Positions 1 to 8,399 of a stretch of 64,000 nt of DNA are shown piece by piece. The DNA is from Bacteroidia bacterium. GTDB lineage: Bacteria > Bacteroidota > Bacteroidia > J057 > JADKCL01. Numbering within the stretch: position 1 is the stretch's first letter; each line of letters opens with the position of its first letter. The stretch spans positions 1,240,001-1,304,000 of the forward strand of contig JACJYV010000002.1 in assembly GCA_020635905.1 (NCBI GenBank), written 5' to 3'. Below the pieces are notes generated by a model, which was given only the letters and a program-made list of their open reading frames with translations, made no database searches and had not been told where the DNA came from. Position numbers and translations under genes: made by a program.

Positions 1-2
1 CC

Positions 3-1118
3 AACGAGCTCTACGTAAACCCCGGCGACAGCATCAACGGGCTGTTTTATGCCCAGGGCGCTGGCCGCAAATCCCGCTTCAGCGGACGTGGTTCAGCCGC
101 CTGCGAGTACCTCAAAACCAATCCCTCTCTCACCAGCGGCAGCTACCTCATCCAGATTCCCCAGGATGAACTCATGACCTACCGCGAAGATCCCAAACAA
201 CTCGAAGCCCGCGTGCTCACCCTGGCCGATGCCCGCCGCAAAATGCTGAACGAAACCCCCGACCTCGACGAGAGTTTCCGCTCCTTCGAAAACGCCCGCA
301 TCGACGCCGACATCATCAATTCTCTCCTCGCTTACCCCGACTTTTACGTGTCGCGTCCCTCCGTACAGGGCAGCAAAGCCGAAAAACTCCTCCTTTACGA
401 CCAGCTATTTGGCCAGATGCTGCCCCTCATCCTTCCCCGCATCGAAAGCATCAACCAGGGACAGTTTCTCAACCTCGAAAACTGCCGCGAAGTGCTTTAC
501 AAGCTCAACGAGAAGCAGGACAAAACCCAGAAATTTCAATACCCCTGGCAGGGTTATGTGCGGTCCTGGTACCTCACCCGCCTCATCCTCCAGTCCATTG
601 GCAGCGCCAGCATCTCTCAGATCAGCTCAGAAGTAGAGCGCCTCAAAGGCCTCAATGCCCTGGCCCCCAACCACGTGGTGATCCTCGATGCAGCCCTCGA
701 GCCTTTCAAAAACCTGCTTCCCGGCGCGCCCGCCATGGATTTCAAAGTCGAGGATACCCACGGCAAAGTATATTCCCTCAGCGCCTTCAAAGGCCAGGTC
801 ATCGTCATCGACTTCTGGGCCACCTGGTGCGGACCCTGCCGCATGGAGGCGCCTCACTTCGAGCGCATCAAAGAGCAGTTTCCCGACATGAAATTCCTCT
901 CCATCTCCACCGACCGCGACAAAGACAAGTGGCTGAATTTCGTGAATCAGAAGCCCAGCCAGGAAGGACATTTTCACGTGGTGGGCAACGATTACGGCAC
1001 CTACCAGGTCACCAGCATCCCCCGTTTCATGGTCATCAACAAAGATTTCACCCTGGCCGATTCCTACGCCCAGCGCCCTTCAGGCAACCTGGCTGCCTAC
1101 CTCAAAGGCCTCCAGTAA
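3..1118 (+). CDS. TlpA-family thioredoxin-like protein, 5' truncated by window edge
   Basis: The frame is open from the first bases of the window, so the N-terminus lies outside it; an in-frame ATG at 174 is internal. The last ~130 residues form a thioredoxin-like (AhpC/TSA-Redoxin) domain with the redox motif WCGPC encoded at 825-839, preceded by the usual FWAT strand, and followed by a cis-Pro-like segment (TSIPRFMVI). The upstream ~250 residues resemble the helical N-terminal region of Bacteroidota TlpA/DUF4369-like lipoproteins. Such proteins are normally periplasmic disulfide reductases or oxidases. The signal peptide cannot be seen because of the truncation. Family call is firm; substrate unknown. 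Confidence 0.85.
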   Translation, partial: NELYVNPGDSINGLFYAQGAGRKSRFSGRGSAACEYLKTNPSLTSGSYLIQIPQDELMTYREDPKQLEARVLTLADARRKMLNETPDLDESFRSFENARIDADIINSLLAYPDFYVSRPSVQGSKAEKLLLYDQLFGQMLPLILPRIESINQGQFLNLENCREVLYKLNEKQDKTQKFQYPWQGYVRSWYLTRLILQSIGSASISQISSEVERLKGLNALAPNHVVILDAALEPFKNLLPGAPAMDFKVEDTHGKVYSLSAFKGQVIVIDFWATWCGPCRMEAPHFERIKEQFPDMKFLSISTDRDKDKWLNFVNQKPSQEGHFHVVGNDYGTYQVTSIPRFMVINKDFTLADSYAQRPSGNLAAYLKGLQ

Positions 1119-1159
1119 CAGAAAAAAATCAGGTTTTCTCTCCACTTCCCTGCAAGGGT

Positions 1160-1312
1160 GAAGGGGTTTTGGGCGTGCCCCCGGGGCCGCGGCTTCGCCT
1201 GCCGCCCCGGGGTCGGGCTGCGTTGGGCTCACTGGCGTTCGGTGCTTTCGCCTCCCACCAGCCCCCACACGCACCAGGCCCGTTGCATCCCTCACGCATT
1301 TTTTGACCGATT
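1160..1312 (+). repeat. GC-rich dispersed element, copy 1 (GGGCGTGCCC ... CATCCCTCACGC)
   Basis: The element starts with GGGCGTGCCC, continues with a CCCCGG/CCGGGG hairpin and TCGGGCTGCG, and ends with GCATCCCTCACGC. Two further instances with the same end motifs lie in inverted orientation near 4598-4750 and 58609-58776. The conserved ends with variable hairpin-rich middles suggest a structured dispersed element rather than coding DNA. Confidence 0.55.
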
Positions 1313-1515
1313 TCATCGGTCATAGGATCATTTTCATTCAGGATAAATCTTGCCCCGGCATGTTTGACCATTCCAAAACTGTAAACCGCAACGAAGTCCC
1401 TCCTTTGGAGATCGTTATCGCATAGGCGTGAACTTAGGGGACATTTTATTGAATACGATGAGGCATTACAAATCCCGGAAAGCTCCCATTTTCGGATCCA
1501 GGACCCGAAAAAGCA

Positions 1516-1686
1516 GACCCCGTTGGGGTCCAACACAAATAGACTGAACCCATTTGCTCAATTCACGACCCCGTTGGGGTCGAACATAATCAACACCAGT
1601 GCAAAACATTAGCGCATGGTTCGACCCCTACAGGGTCGGTCTTCATTAAATCAACTTTGCTATTAATGTTTGACCCCTACAGGGTC
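1516..1686. repeat. Four 15-bp palindromes of two types
   Basis: Two copies of GACCCCGTTGGGGTC (1516-1530, 1567-1581) are followed by two copies of GACCCCTACAGGGTC (1623-1637, 1672-1686). Each is an inverted repeat with a 3-nt centre, and the four are spaced about 35-42 bp apart. They resemble REP-like palindromes. Related GACC...GGTC palindromes occur at 4082-4150, 42203-42289, 47033-47050 and 58484. Confidence 0.8.
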
Positions 1687-1981
1687 ATAAACAAGATACT
1701 CCCCCATCCTCAAATGGAAAAATGTCCCATTTCATTTGCACATTTTTACTCCAGAAAAGGGGGGATATGTAATTGGTTCCCTATTACAGCGAAAACTAAG
1801 TTGATTCCTATGAGAAAGCTTTAGAGAGTAAACCGCGAACAGAACTCAGGCCAAAGGCCCCCCTTCTCCAAAGGAGCGACCTTGTCGTGGGGCAACTCAG
1901 AACTTCCAACTATGAAACTGTAAACCGCAAACCGTAAACCGGTCTTGCAAATCCCCGAATCACTCCTTTAATTGGCGTAAC

Positions 1982-3367
1982 ATGGCAGCCATCTTCGTGG
2001 GCATATATCTTCTGGCCAACCTGGGCGTGGGCTGGTGGGCTTCCCGGCGGGTGAAGTCGGTCAACGACTATGTGCTGGCGGGCCGCAGGCTGCCGCTTTT
2101 CATGGCCTCCTCGGCCCTGTTTGCCACCTGGTTTGGCTCGGAAACCGTGCTCGGGGCTTCCTCTGAATTCATGGAGCACGGCTTGCTGGGGGTGATCGAA
2201 GACCCCTTTGGCGCTGCCCTTTGCCTCTTTCTGGTGGGGCTCCTGTTTGCCCGCAAACTGTACCGCCTCAACATCCTCACCTTCAGCGATTATTTCGGTC
2301 AGCGCTTTGGCAAGCGTTCAGAATACCTGTCGGCCCTGCTGCTGGTGCCTTCCTATTTTGGCTGGATCGCAGCACAGTTGGTGGCCATGGGCATCATCCT
2401 TCACACCCTCACTGGCATTCCCCTCGGGTACGGAATTGGACTTTGCACGGTCATTGTGGTGTTTTACACCTATCTGGGCGGTATGTGGGCAGTGGCCATT
2501 ACCGATTTTGTGCAGACGGTAGTCATCATTCTGGGACTGGCCGCTCTCGCGGTGAGTATGCTGGTGGAGGCGGGCGGTTGGCAAAATGTGGTGGATGCAC
2601 AGCCCAAAGGCTTTTTCAATTTCCTGCCTCCGGCAGGGTGGACGCCCGGACTCGAATATTTCGCCGCCTGGATCACCATCGGCCTGGGATCCATCCCTCA
2701 GCAGGATGTGTTTCAGCGGGTGATGTCGGCCAAAAGTGAGAAAACCGCCATCCGGGCCTCCTTTCTGGGCTCGGGTATGTATCTGGTGATTGCCTTTTTG
2801 CCCCTGGTAATTGCCCTCACGGGCAAATTCCTTTATCCCGATCTCTCTCCCGGCGACAGCCAGTTGTTTTTGCCGCGGGTGGTGCTGGCCCATGCCCATC
2901 CGGCCATGCAGGTCTTGTTTTTTGGCGCCCTGCTTTCGGCCATCCTCAGCACGACCAGCGGGGCGGTGCTGGCCCCTGCGGTGGTACTGGCCGAAAATCT
3001 GCTGAGTCCCCTCATGCGCCGCGATGACAACCGCCATTTGCTGGGATGGATGCGTGGCAGCGTGGCCGTGGTGGCGGTATTTTCCGCCGGACTCGCCATG
3101 CTGAAAAGCAATATTTACGAACTGGTAGGCGAAAGTTCGGCTTTCAGCCTGGTCTCACTTTTTGTCCCCCTCACCGCGGGCCTCTACTGGAAGCGTGCCA
3201 ACGCCACGGGCGCCCTGCTTTCCATGGTGCTGGGCTTCGGCAGTTGGATTGTGTTTGAAAGGTTGGAAGGCCCCACGCCCACCCTGATCTGGGCCACTCT
3301 TATTTCTTTGGTCGGAATGGTGGTGGGCAGCCTGGCCTCGGATTGGGTGAAACGGGGTCGGGGATGA
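1982..3367 (+). CDS. Sodium:solute symporter (SSS family)
   Basis: 461 residues with about 12-13 hydrophobic segments typical of the sodium/solute symporter family (sodium-driven uptake at the inner membrane). Family signatures seen: the N-terminal VNDYVLAGR segment followed by small-residue-rich helix 2 (SALFATWFGSET), and the long helix around GSIPQQDVFQRVMSA (residues ~235-249), which corresponds to the conserved P-Q-R segment of these carriers. The first helix is short, so the true start could lie slightly upstream at a non-ATG codon; the frame is open back to a TGA at 1913. The substrate cannot be told from sequence; family members carry proline, pantothenate, sugars or other solutes. 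Stands alone between two intergenic repeat regions. Confidence 0.9.
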   Translation: MAAIFVGIYLLANLGVGWWASRRVKSVNDYVLAGRRLPLFMASSALFATWFGSETVLGASSEFMEHGLLGVIEDPFGAALCLFLVGLLFARKLYRLNILTFSDYFGQRFGKRSEYLSALLLVPSYFGWIAAQLVAMGIILHTLTGIPLGYGIGLCTVIVVFYTYLGGMWAVAITDFVQTVVIILGLAALAVSMLVEAGGWQNVVDAQPKGFFNFLPPAGWTPGLEYFAAWITIGLGSIPQQDVFQRVMSAKSEKTAIRASFLGSGMYLVIAFLPLVIALTGKFLYPDLSPGDSQLFLPRVVLAHAHPAMQVLFFGALLSAILSTTSGAVLAPAVVLAENLLSPLMRRDDNRHLLGWMRGSVAVVAVFSAGLAMLKSNIYELVGESSAFSLVSLFVPLTAGLYWKRANATGALLSMVLGFGSWIVFERLEGPTPTLIWATLISLVGMVVGSLASDWVKRGRG

Positions 3368-3379
3368 AGGATGGAGTTT

Positions 3380-4010
3380 GGGGTTTGGGTTCGGGTTTGG
3401 AGGACGGGCAATAGGGTTCGGGATTGCCACATGGTGGTGCCTTTGGCAAGGACGGGTGCGGGGTTGGAAATTGAACCCTAAAGCTTGATTAACCCAACCC
3501 TAAAGGTTCAGAATTGAACCCTAAAGCCTGGTTTACCCAACCCCTGAACCATAGATGCCCCAACCTTTGGGCCTCGCAATTGAACCCTTGAACCTTGAAT
3601 ACCCCAACCCTCAGGCTTGATATATGCATGCCCAAACCATCGACCTGCCAACCTCCAACCCTAATTACCTCAACCCCTGACCATAATTGATCTAACCTTC
3701 AAAGGTTAATTACCCCGGGCTTCAGGGTTGCCCCCTCAGGGCTCCGGGCTTGGTCTGGTAATGCTTTGGGCCGGGGGAACCCAACCCCTGAACCATAGTT
3801 ACACTAACCTCTGAACCATCCTTACCCCAACCTTTGGGCCTGATACTTTCAGGCTTTGGGCTTCGAAACTGAACCTTTGCACCATAGATGCCCCGGGCTT
3901 CAGGCTTGCCCCTTCAAGGGTCAAAGCCTGGGTACCTTAACCTTTACACCCTGGATATTCCATGCCTGAGGCTTGACCCATTCAGGCTTTCGGTCGGGAT
4001 AAGTTATGTT
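3380..4010. repeat. Degenerate AACCCT/CCTGAACCAT-type repeat tract
   Basis: About 630 bp are built from scrambled, imperfect copies of a few words: TTGAACCCTAAAGC, CCCAACCCCTGAACCATAG, ATGCCCCAACCTTTGGGCCT, and GGGCTTCAGG with its complement. The phrase CCCCTGAACCATAG appears at about 3541 and 3783 with variants (CTCTGAACCAT, TTGCACCATAGATGCCCC) nearby. There is no reading frame and no fixed period. The first 60 bp after the symporter stop read as the opposite strand (GGGTTTGGGTTCGGGTTTGG). Confidence 0.75.
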
Positions 4011-4078
4011 AAAAGGTTGGGGCAATTGTGGTAAAAGGATGAAAAGAGCCTGAACGGGGCTGCGGGGTGGTTTTTTAA

Positions 4079-4505
4079 TGCGACCGCGCTGCGGTCGTGG
4101 TTCTCAATTCCAAATCGTTGGCTACAATAATATGACCGCGCTGCGGTCAGCCCACTTTGCCGGAATAATCGCAGGTACGCATCCAATCTCAACTGAGTCC
4201 GAAGGGCGAAAATGGACCCTGGAAGGGCGAATCCTGCTGAGAGGGTTTAGGAGCCGCCCCTCTGGGGCTCATTTCAACCTTTCTGGTTGGGTTTCTACCC
4301 GGGAGGTGCCCCTCCGGGGCTTTTCCGCAGGCCGTCGGCCTGCGGTTGGGGAACTCACCCCTGCGCTTCGCGCTTCCCCTCTCTGCCGGAAACGGCAAAG
4401 AGGGGACCGGGCCTTTGGCCAGGGATGTTTCCTTACAAATGACGTGGTTTGGGTGCCTGAAAAGGGGGGCTTTAGCCCCCGGGTAAATGCGAAGCATTCT
4501 TCAGC
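4079..4505. repeat. Cluster of short palindromes and hairpins
   Basis: Two copies of GACCGCGCTGCGGTC (4082-4096, 4134-4148) are followed by a run of perfect or near-perfect short hairpins: GCCCCTCTGGGGC, GCCCCTCCGGGGC, CAGGCCGTCGGCCTG, and GGGGGCTTTAGCCCCC near 4463-4480. ORFs drawn through the cluster on either strand are artefacts of this palindromic composition. Confidence 0.7.
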
Positions 4506-4597
4506 TTTCTGGCAACGCCCGGAGGTATTTTGTGCCGAAGGTTGACAAAGGAATTCATCAGGGGTGGGTTTTAACCCAGCCCTAACCCAGGTTCAAT

Positions 4598-4750
4598 GTG
4601 AGGAGGGGCGGCGTGGGCCTGAGGGTGGGGCGGCGGCATGAGGGACCAGAGCGGCGCGCCAGCGGCCCAGGGGGCGGAGCAAAGCGAACCCGCGGCAGGG
4701 CCCGGCCTCCCGGATTCGGCCGCAGGCCGCCGGGAGTGCATGCCCAAATT
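4598..4750 (-). repeat. GC-rich dispersed element, degenerate copy 2
   Basis: Inverted relative to the 1160 copy. It begins with GTGAGGAGGGGCGG and ends with GGGAGTGCATGCCC, with the hairpin CGGCCGCAGGCCG in between. The end motifs are weaker than in the other two copies. Confidence 0.4.
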
Positions 4751-4864
4751 TAGCTTCGAGCCACGAGCTGCGGGCATTTTTTAATCGTAGACCGCTCCTT
4801 CAATTCTTTCCCGCATTCCCCCAAATATTCTCATCTTTGCCGGGAACTCAATTATTTTTGTCAA

Positions 4865-5662
4865 ATGACCTTCACCTCTCCCGATTTCAGCAGCGATTAC
4901 GCTGTGGTAAATGGCTTGCGCATGTACTACGAGATTCACGGCGTGGGCAGGCCCCTGGTGCTGATTCACGGTGGGGGATCGACCCTGGAATCCACTTTTG
5001 CACAGGTGATTCCCCTTTTCGCCGGGAACAGACAGGTGATCGCAGTGGAATTACAAGCCCACGGACGAACCGCGGACCGGGATGCAGACCTTTCTTTCGA
5101 ACAGGATGCCGACGATGCGGCCGCGCTGCTCACCCATCTGGGGATCGACCAGGCCGATGTCCTGGGTTTCAGTAACGGTGGCACCACGGCGTTGCAGATG
5201 GCCCTTCGCCACCCACAAATGGTGAGGCGCCTCATTCTGGCCTCGGCCCTGGCCCGCCGCGACGGTATGCCCGACTGGTTTTGGGGATTTATGGAAAATG
5301 CCAGCCTGCAAAATATGCCCCAGGCCCTGCAGGAGGCTTACCTGAAGGTCGCGCCCGATCCGGCAGGTTTGCAGATTATGCATGACCGGGATGCATTCAG
5401 GATGGTCCATTTTCGAGACATTCCCACTGAAAAAATTCAGGCTCTGCAAGTCCCCACCCTGATCATCAATGGCGATCAGGACGTGGTCACTCCCGATCAT
5501 GCCCTCTGGCTGCAGCGGCAAATTCCCAACAGCCGGCTGGCTATCCTGCCGGGTGGCCATGGCGAATACCTGGGTGAAATCACCACCCTGAAGGCTGGAT
5601 TCCGGGCTGAAGACCTGCTGGCCGTGCGGGTGGTGGAGATGTTTTTGCAGGGAGAAGGTTGA
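4865..5662 (+). CDS. Alpha/beta-fold hydrolase
   Basis: 265 residues, full length for an alpha/beta hydrolase of the epoxide hydrolase/haloperoxidase-like group. The oxyanion-hole segment LVLIHGGGS is at 31-39, the nucleophile elbow GFSNGG gives Ser103, the acid is Asp206 (or Asp204) in INGDQDVV, and the general base is His232 in PGGHGEY. No signal peptide, so cytosolic. The ATG at 4865 is the first in frame and gives the normal beta-strand start (AVVNGLRMYYEIHG). It lies 96 bp upstream of the paaZ-like gene on the same strand, so co-transcription is possible; related hydrolases often process ring-cleavage or thioester products, but the substrate here is not known. Confidence 0.85.
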   Translation: MTFTSPDFSSDYAVVNGLRMYYEIHGVGRPLVLIHGGGSTLESTFAQVIPLFAGNRQVIAVELQAHGRTADRDADLSFEQDADDAAALLTHLGIDQADVLGFSNGGTTALQMALRHPQMVRRLILASALARRDGMPDWFWGFMENASLQNMPQALQEAYLKVAPDPAGLQIMHDRDAFRMVHFRDIPTEKIQALQVPTLIINGDQDVVTPDHALWLQRQIPNSRLAILPGGHGEYLGEITTLKAGFRAEDLLAVRVVEMFLQGEG

Positions 5663-5758
5663 TTGGCCTAAACCAGAGTTAAAGGATTTCTTTTGCCCTG
5701 CTTGGCCAAAAATCGTAGTTTCAACCCTCACTAAGTTTGATTCCAAAAGCAAAAGCTC

Positions 5759-8251
5759 ATGCAAAAACTTGCCAATTACGTTCAGGGAAAATGGATCGAG
5801 GGAGACGGCGAAGGCCACCCCATTTATGACGCCGTGACCGGCGAGGTCTTTTTGCGGTACTCCACCGAAGGCCTGGATATTCCCGGCATCCTCGAATATG
5901 GACGCAAAGTGGGCAACCCGGCCTTGCGCAAGATGACTTTTTTTGAGCGGGGACTGATGCTGAAAAAGCTGGCCCTCCATCTTTTCGACCTGAAGGAAAA
6001 GTTCTACGAACTGAGCTACCGCACGGGCGCCACCCGCCGCGACAGTTGGGTGGATATCGAAGGGGGAATTGGGAACCTTTTTGCCAATGCCTCCCTGCGC
6101 CGCAAATTTGCCAACCAAACCTTCCACGTGGAGGGTGAACCAATCGACCTGAGCCGCGGGGGCGGATTCATGGGACACCACATCATGGTGCCCAGGGAAG
6201 GCGTGGCGGTGCACATCAATGCCTATAATTTTCCGGTGTGGGGCATGCTGGAAAAGACCGCCGTAAACTGGATGGCCGGCATGCCGGCCGTGGTCAAGCC
6301 CGCCCCCTCCACCAGCTACCTCACCGAGGCAGTGGTTCGCGAAATCATCCAATCGGGCATTCTACCCGAAGGAGCCCTGCAATTGCTTTGCGGCGAGGTT
6401 TATACCATTCTCGATACCGTCACCTCCCAGGATGTGGTCACCTTCACAGGTTCGGCCACCACGGGTCGCCTGCTCAAATCGCACCGCCGCATCATCGACG
6501 AAGCTGTTCCTTTCAACATGGAGGCCGATTCCCTCAATTCCTCCGTACTCGGACCCGATGCCGTGCCGGGCACCCCGGAATTTGACCTGTTTATCAAAGA
6601 GGTGCGCAACGAGATCACCATGAAATGTGGGCAGCGCTGTACCGCGATCCGCCGCATCATGGTGCCCGAAAATCTGGTGGAAGATGTACAAATCGCCCTG
6701 GGACAAGGTCTGGAAAAAACCACCATTGGCGATCCCCGCCAAAAAGGGGTGCGCATGGGGGCCCTGGTCAGCCGCGAGCAGGTGGAAGAGGTGAGAAGCC
6801 GGGTAAAAGAACTGACCAAAACCGCCGAAATCGTGTATGGTAGTCTGGATTCTGCCGAACTGGTTCATGCAGATTACGGTAAGGGAGCATTTTTGAGCCC
6901 CATTTTGCTGCGCGAAAACGACCCCATGCGCAACCACGGGGTGCATGAGATCGAGGCCTTTGGCCCGGTTAGTTCGATAGTGCCCTACAAGGATCTCGAC
7001 CAGGCCATCGAACTGACCAAAATGGGCAAGGGCTCGCTGGTGTGCTCGATCGCCACCGCCGACGACAAAATCGCCCGCGATTTTACGGTGGGCGCGGCGA
7101 CCCATCACGGCCGCATTCTGGTGCTGAACCGCGAAAGCGCAGTGAACTCCACGGGCCACGGATCACCGCTGGCTACCCTGGTGCACGGTGGTCCCGGGCG
7201 TGCAGGTGGCGGCGAAGAAATGGGCGGCATGCGGGGAGTAATGCATTATCTGCAGCGTTGCGCCATTCAGGGAAGTCCCACCACGGTGACGGCCATTACG
7301 GGGATTTTTCAGCAGGGAGCCCACTACACGGATGCGCCCGAGCACCCCTTCAGATACCATTTTGAAGATATTCAGCCCGGCATGTCGATCAAAACCCACA
7401 AACGGACGGTGACCGACATGGATATTATCGCTTTTGGCAACGTCACCTGGGATCATTTTTACGCCCACACGGATATCACTTCGCTCGGTGGCACCATTTT
7501 CGAAAAACGGACTGCCCACGGGTATTTCATTCTTTCTGCCGCCGCAGGCCTCTTTGTGTACCCCAATAAAGGACCTGTGATTGCCAATTACGGTCTGGAC
7601 GAATGCCGTTTTCTGCGCCCTATTTATCATAACGACACCCTCTATGTGCGCCTGACTTGCAAAGAAAAGGTGGAACGCGACAGCAAAGGCAAGGAATTGC
7701 CGGCCGGGGTGGTGAAATGGCATGTGGAGGTTTTTGACCAGTACGATGAGTTGGTGGCCACGGCCATAATCCTGACCCTGGTGCAAAAACGCTGCCCCCT
7801 GATTGAGGTGAGCAAGCACAGTCTGCCCCTCTTTCTGGAAAAACTGAAAGCAGATACCCCGGCGAAATTTGGCAAAATGACGGCTCAGCACATGGTGGAG
7901 CACCTTCGTTATTACCTGAAGGTGGCCCTGGGCCAGATCACTCAGCCCCTGGTGACCAAAGAAGAAATGCTGGAAGCATTTCAGGATTCGCTGTATACTT
8001 ACCGCAAATTCCCCAAAGGCACCCACGATCCCGAGTTGAAGGAAGGCAATATGCGGGAACTGGAATTTGACTCACTCGAAGCGGCCAAAAAGGCATTCCT
8101 CGAAACCTTCGCTGAATACGAACTCCACTACATTGATCACATGGACTTTGAAGCCACCCACCCCGTGTTTGGTTCCATGAACAAAGAAAAGTGGGATCTT
8201 TTCAACCGCAAGCATTATCAGCACCATTTTGAGCAATTTGGATTGGTTTAA
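5759..8251 (+). CDS. paaZ: PaaZ-like bifunctional aldehyde dehydrogenase/enoyl-CoA hydratase with extra C-terminal domain
   Basis: 830 residues; E. coli PaaZ is about 681. Residues 1-515 are an aldehyde dehydrogenase domain with the catalytic pair Glu255 (NMEADS) and Cys294 (GQRC), matching the expected PaaZ positions. Residues ~530-680 are a MaoC-like hotdog hydratase with Asp565 and His570 (WDHFYAHTD) and the typical HGYF segment. In phenylacetate catabolism this enzyme hydrolyses oxepin-CoA and oxidises the resulting semialdehyde. Residues ~690-830 are an additional helical domain with His711/His715 (QHMVEHL), HPVFG (801-805) and a HYQHHFEQ tail, like DUF1569/DinB-type proteins. The downstream crotonase gene supports an acyl-CoA role, but no paaABCDE genes are in the window, so the ring-1,2-epoxide pathway is not proven. 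Confidence 0.9.
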   Translation: MQKLANYVQGKWIEGDGEGHPIYDAVTGEVFLRYSTEGLDIPGILEYGRKVGNPALRKMTFFERGLMLKKLALHLFDLKEKFYELSYRTGATRRDSWVDIEGGIGNLFANASLRRKFANQTFHVEGEPIDLSRGGGFMGHHIMVPREGVAVHINAYNFPVWGMLEKTAVNWMAGMPAVVKPAPSTSYLTEAVVREIIQSGILPEGALQLLCGEVYTILDTVTSQDVVTFTGSATTGRLLKSHRRIIDEAVPFNMEADSLNSSVLGPDAVPGTPEFDLFIKEVRNEITMKCGQRCTAIRRIMVPENLVEDVQIALGQGLEKTTIGDPRQKGVRMGALVSREQVEEVRSRVKELTKTAEIVYGSLDSAELVHADYGKGAFLSPILLRENDPMRNHGVHEIEAFGPVSSIVPYKDLDQAIELTKMGKGSLVCSIATADDKIARDFTVGAATHHGRILVLNRESAVNSTGHGSPLATLVHGGPGRAGGGEEMGGMRGVMHYLQRCAIQGSPTTVTAITGIFQQGAHYTDAPEHPFRYHFEDIQPGMSIKTHKRTVTDMDIIAFGNVTWDHFYAHTDITSLGGTIFEKRTAHGYFILSAAAGLFVYPNKGPVIANYGLDECRFLRPIYHNDTLYVRLTCKEKVERDSKGKELPAGVVKWHVEVFDQYDELVATAIILTLVQKRCPLIEVSKHSLPLFLEKLKADTPAKFGKMTAQHMVEHLRYYLKVALGQITQPLVTKEEMLEAFQDSLYTYRKFPKGTHDPELKEGNMRELEFDSLEAAKKAFLETFAEYELHYIDHMDFEATHPVFGSMNKEKWDLFNRKHYQHHFEQFGLV

Positions 8252-8256
8252 GTCAG

Positions 8257-8350
8257 TTCGAAATGTCCGGGCGCGGCGTTACGCCTGGTTCTCAAAGGTT
8301 CAGGTTCACTTTCTCCAACCTGCGCAAGCCTCGATCCCGAACATTTCGAA
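8257..8350. other. Imperfect 15-bp inverted repeat between paaZ and crotonase genes
   Basis: TTCGAAATGTCCGGG (8257-8271) pairs with CCCGAACATTTCGAA (8336-8350) with one mismatch, enclosing about 64 bp that can fold further. There is no U-tract, so it is not a classical terminator. It could be an mRNA-stability hairpin or a small repeat. Confidence 0.5.
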
Positions 8351-8399
8351 TCAGATTACAGGATTTTGGAAGCCCATTAAAAAATCAGCACAATAGAAA

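Larger units (their letters stand above)
1119..1981. other. Repeat-rich intergenic region, no gene
   Basis: No convincing ORF: the overlapping reading frames here are products of GC-rich inverted repeats. The stretch holds one copy of a GC-rich dispersed element (1160-1312), a MITE-end-like motif CGCATAGGCGTGAACTTAG (1424-1442), four short palindromes (1516-1686) and, near 1920-1940, repeated GTAAACCG words also found inverted at 42160-42250. Confidence 0.7.

Noticed and set aside
4078..4545. ORF of 155 codons
   Set aside because: Runs through a dense cluster of palindromes, with Gly/Arg/Pro-rich translation and no homology; coding by composition only.
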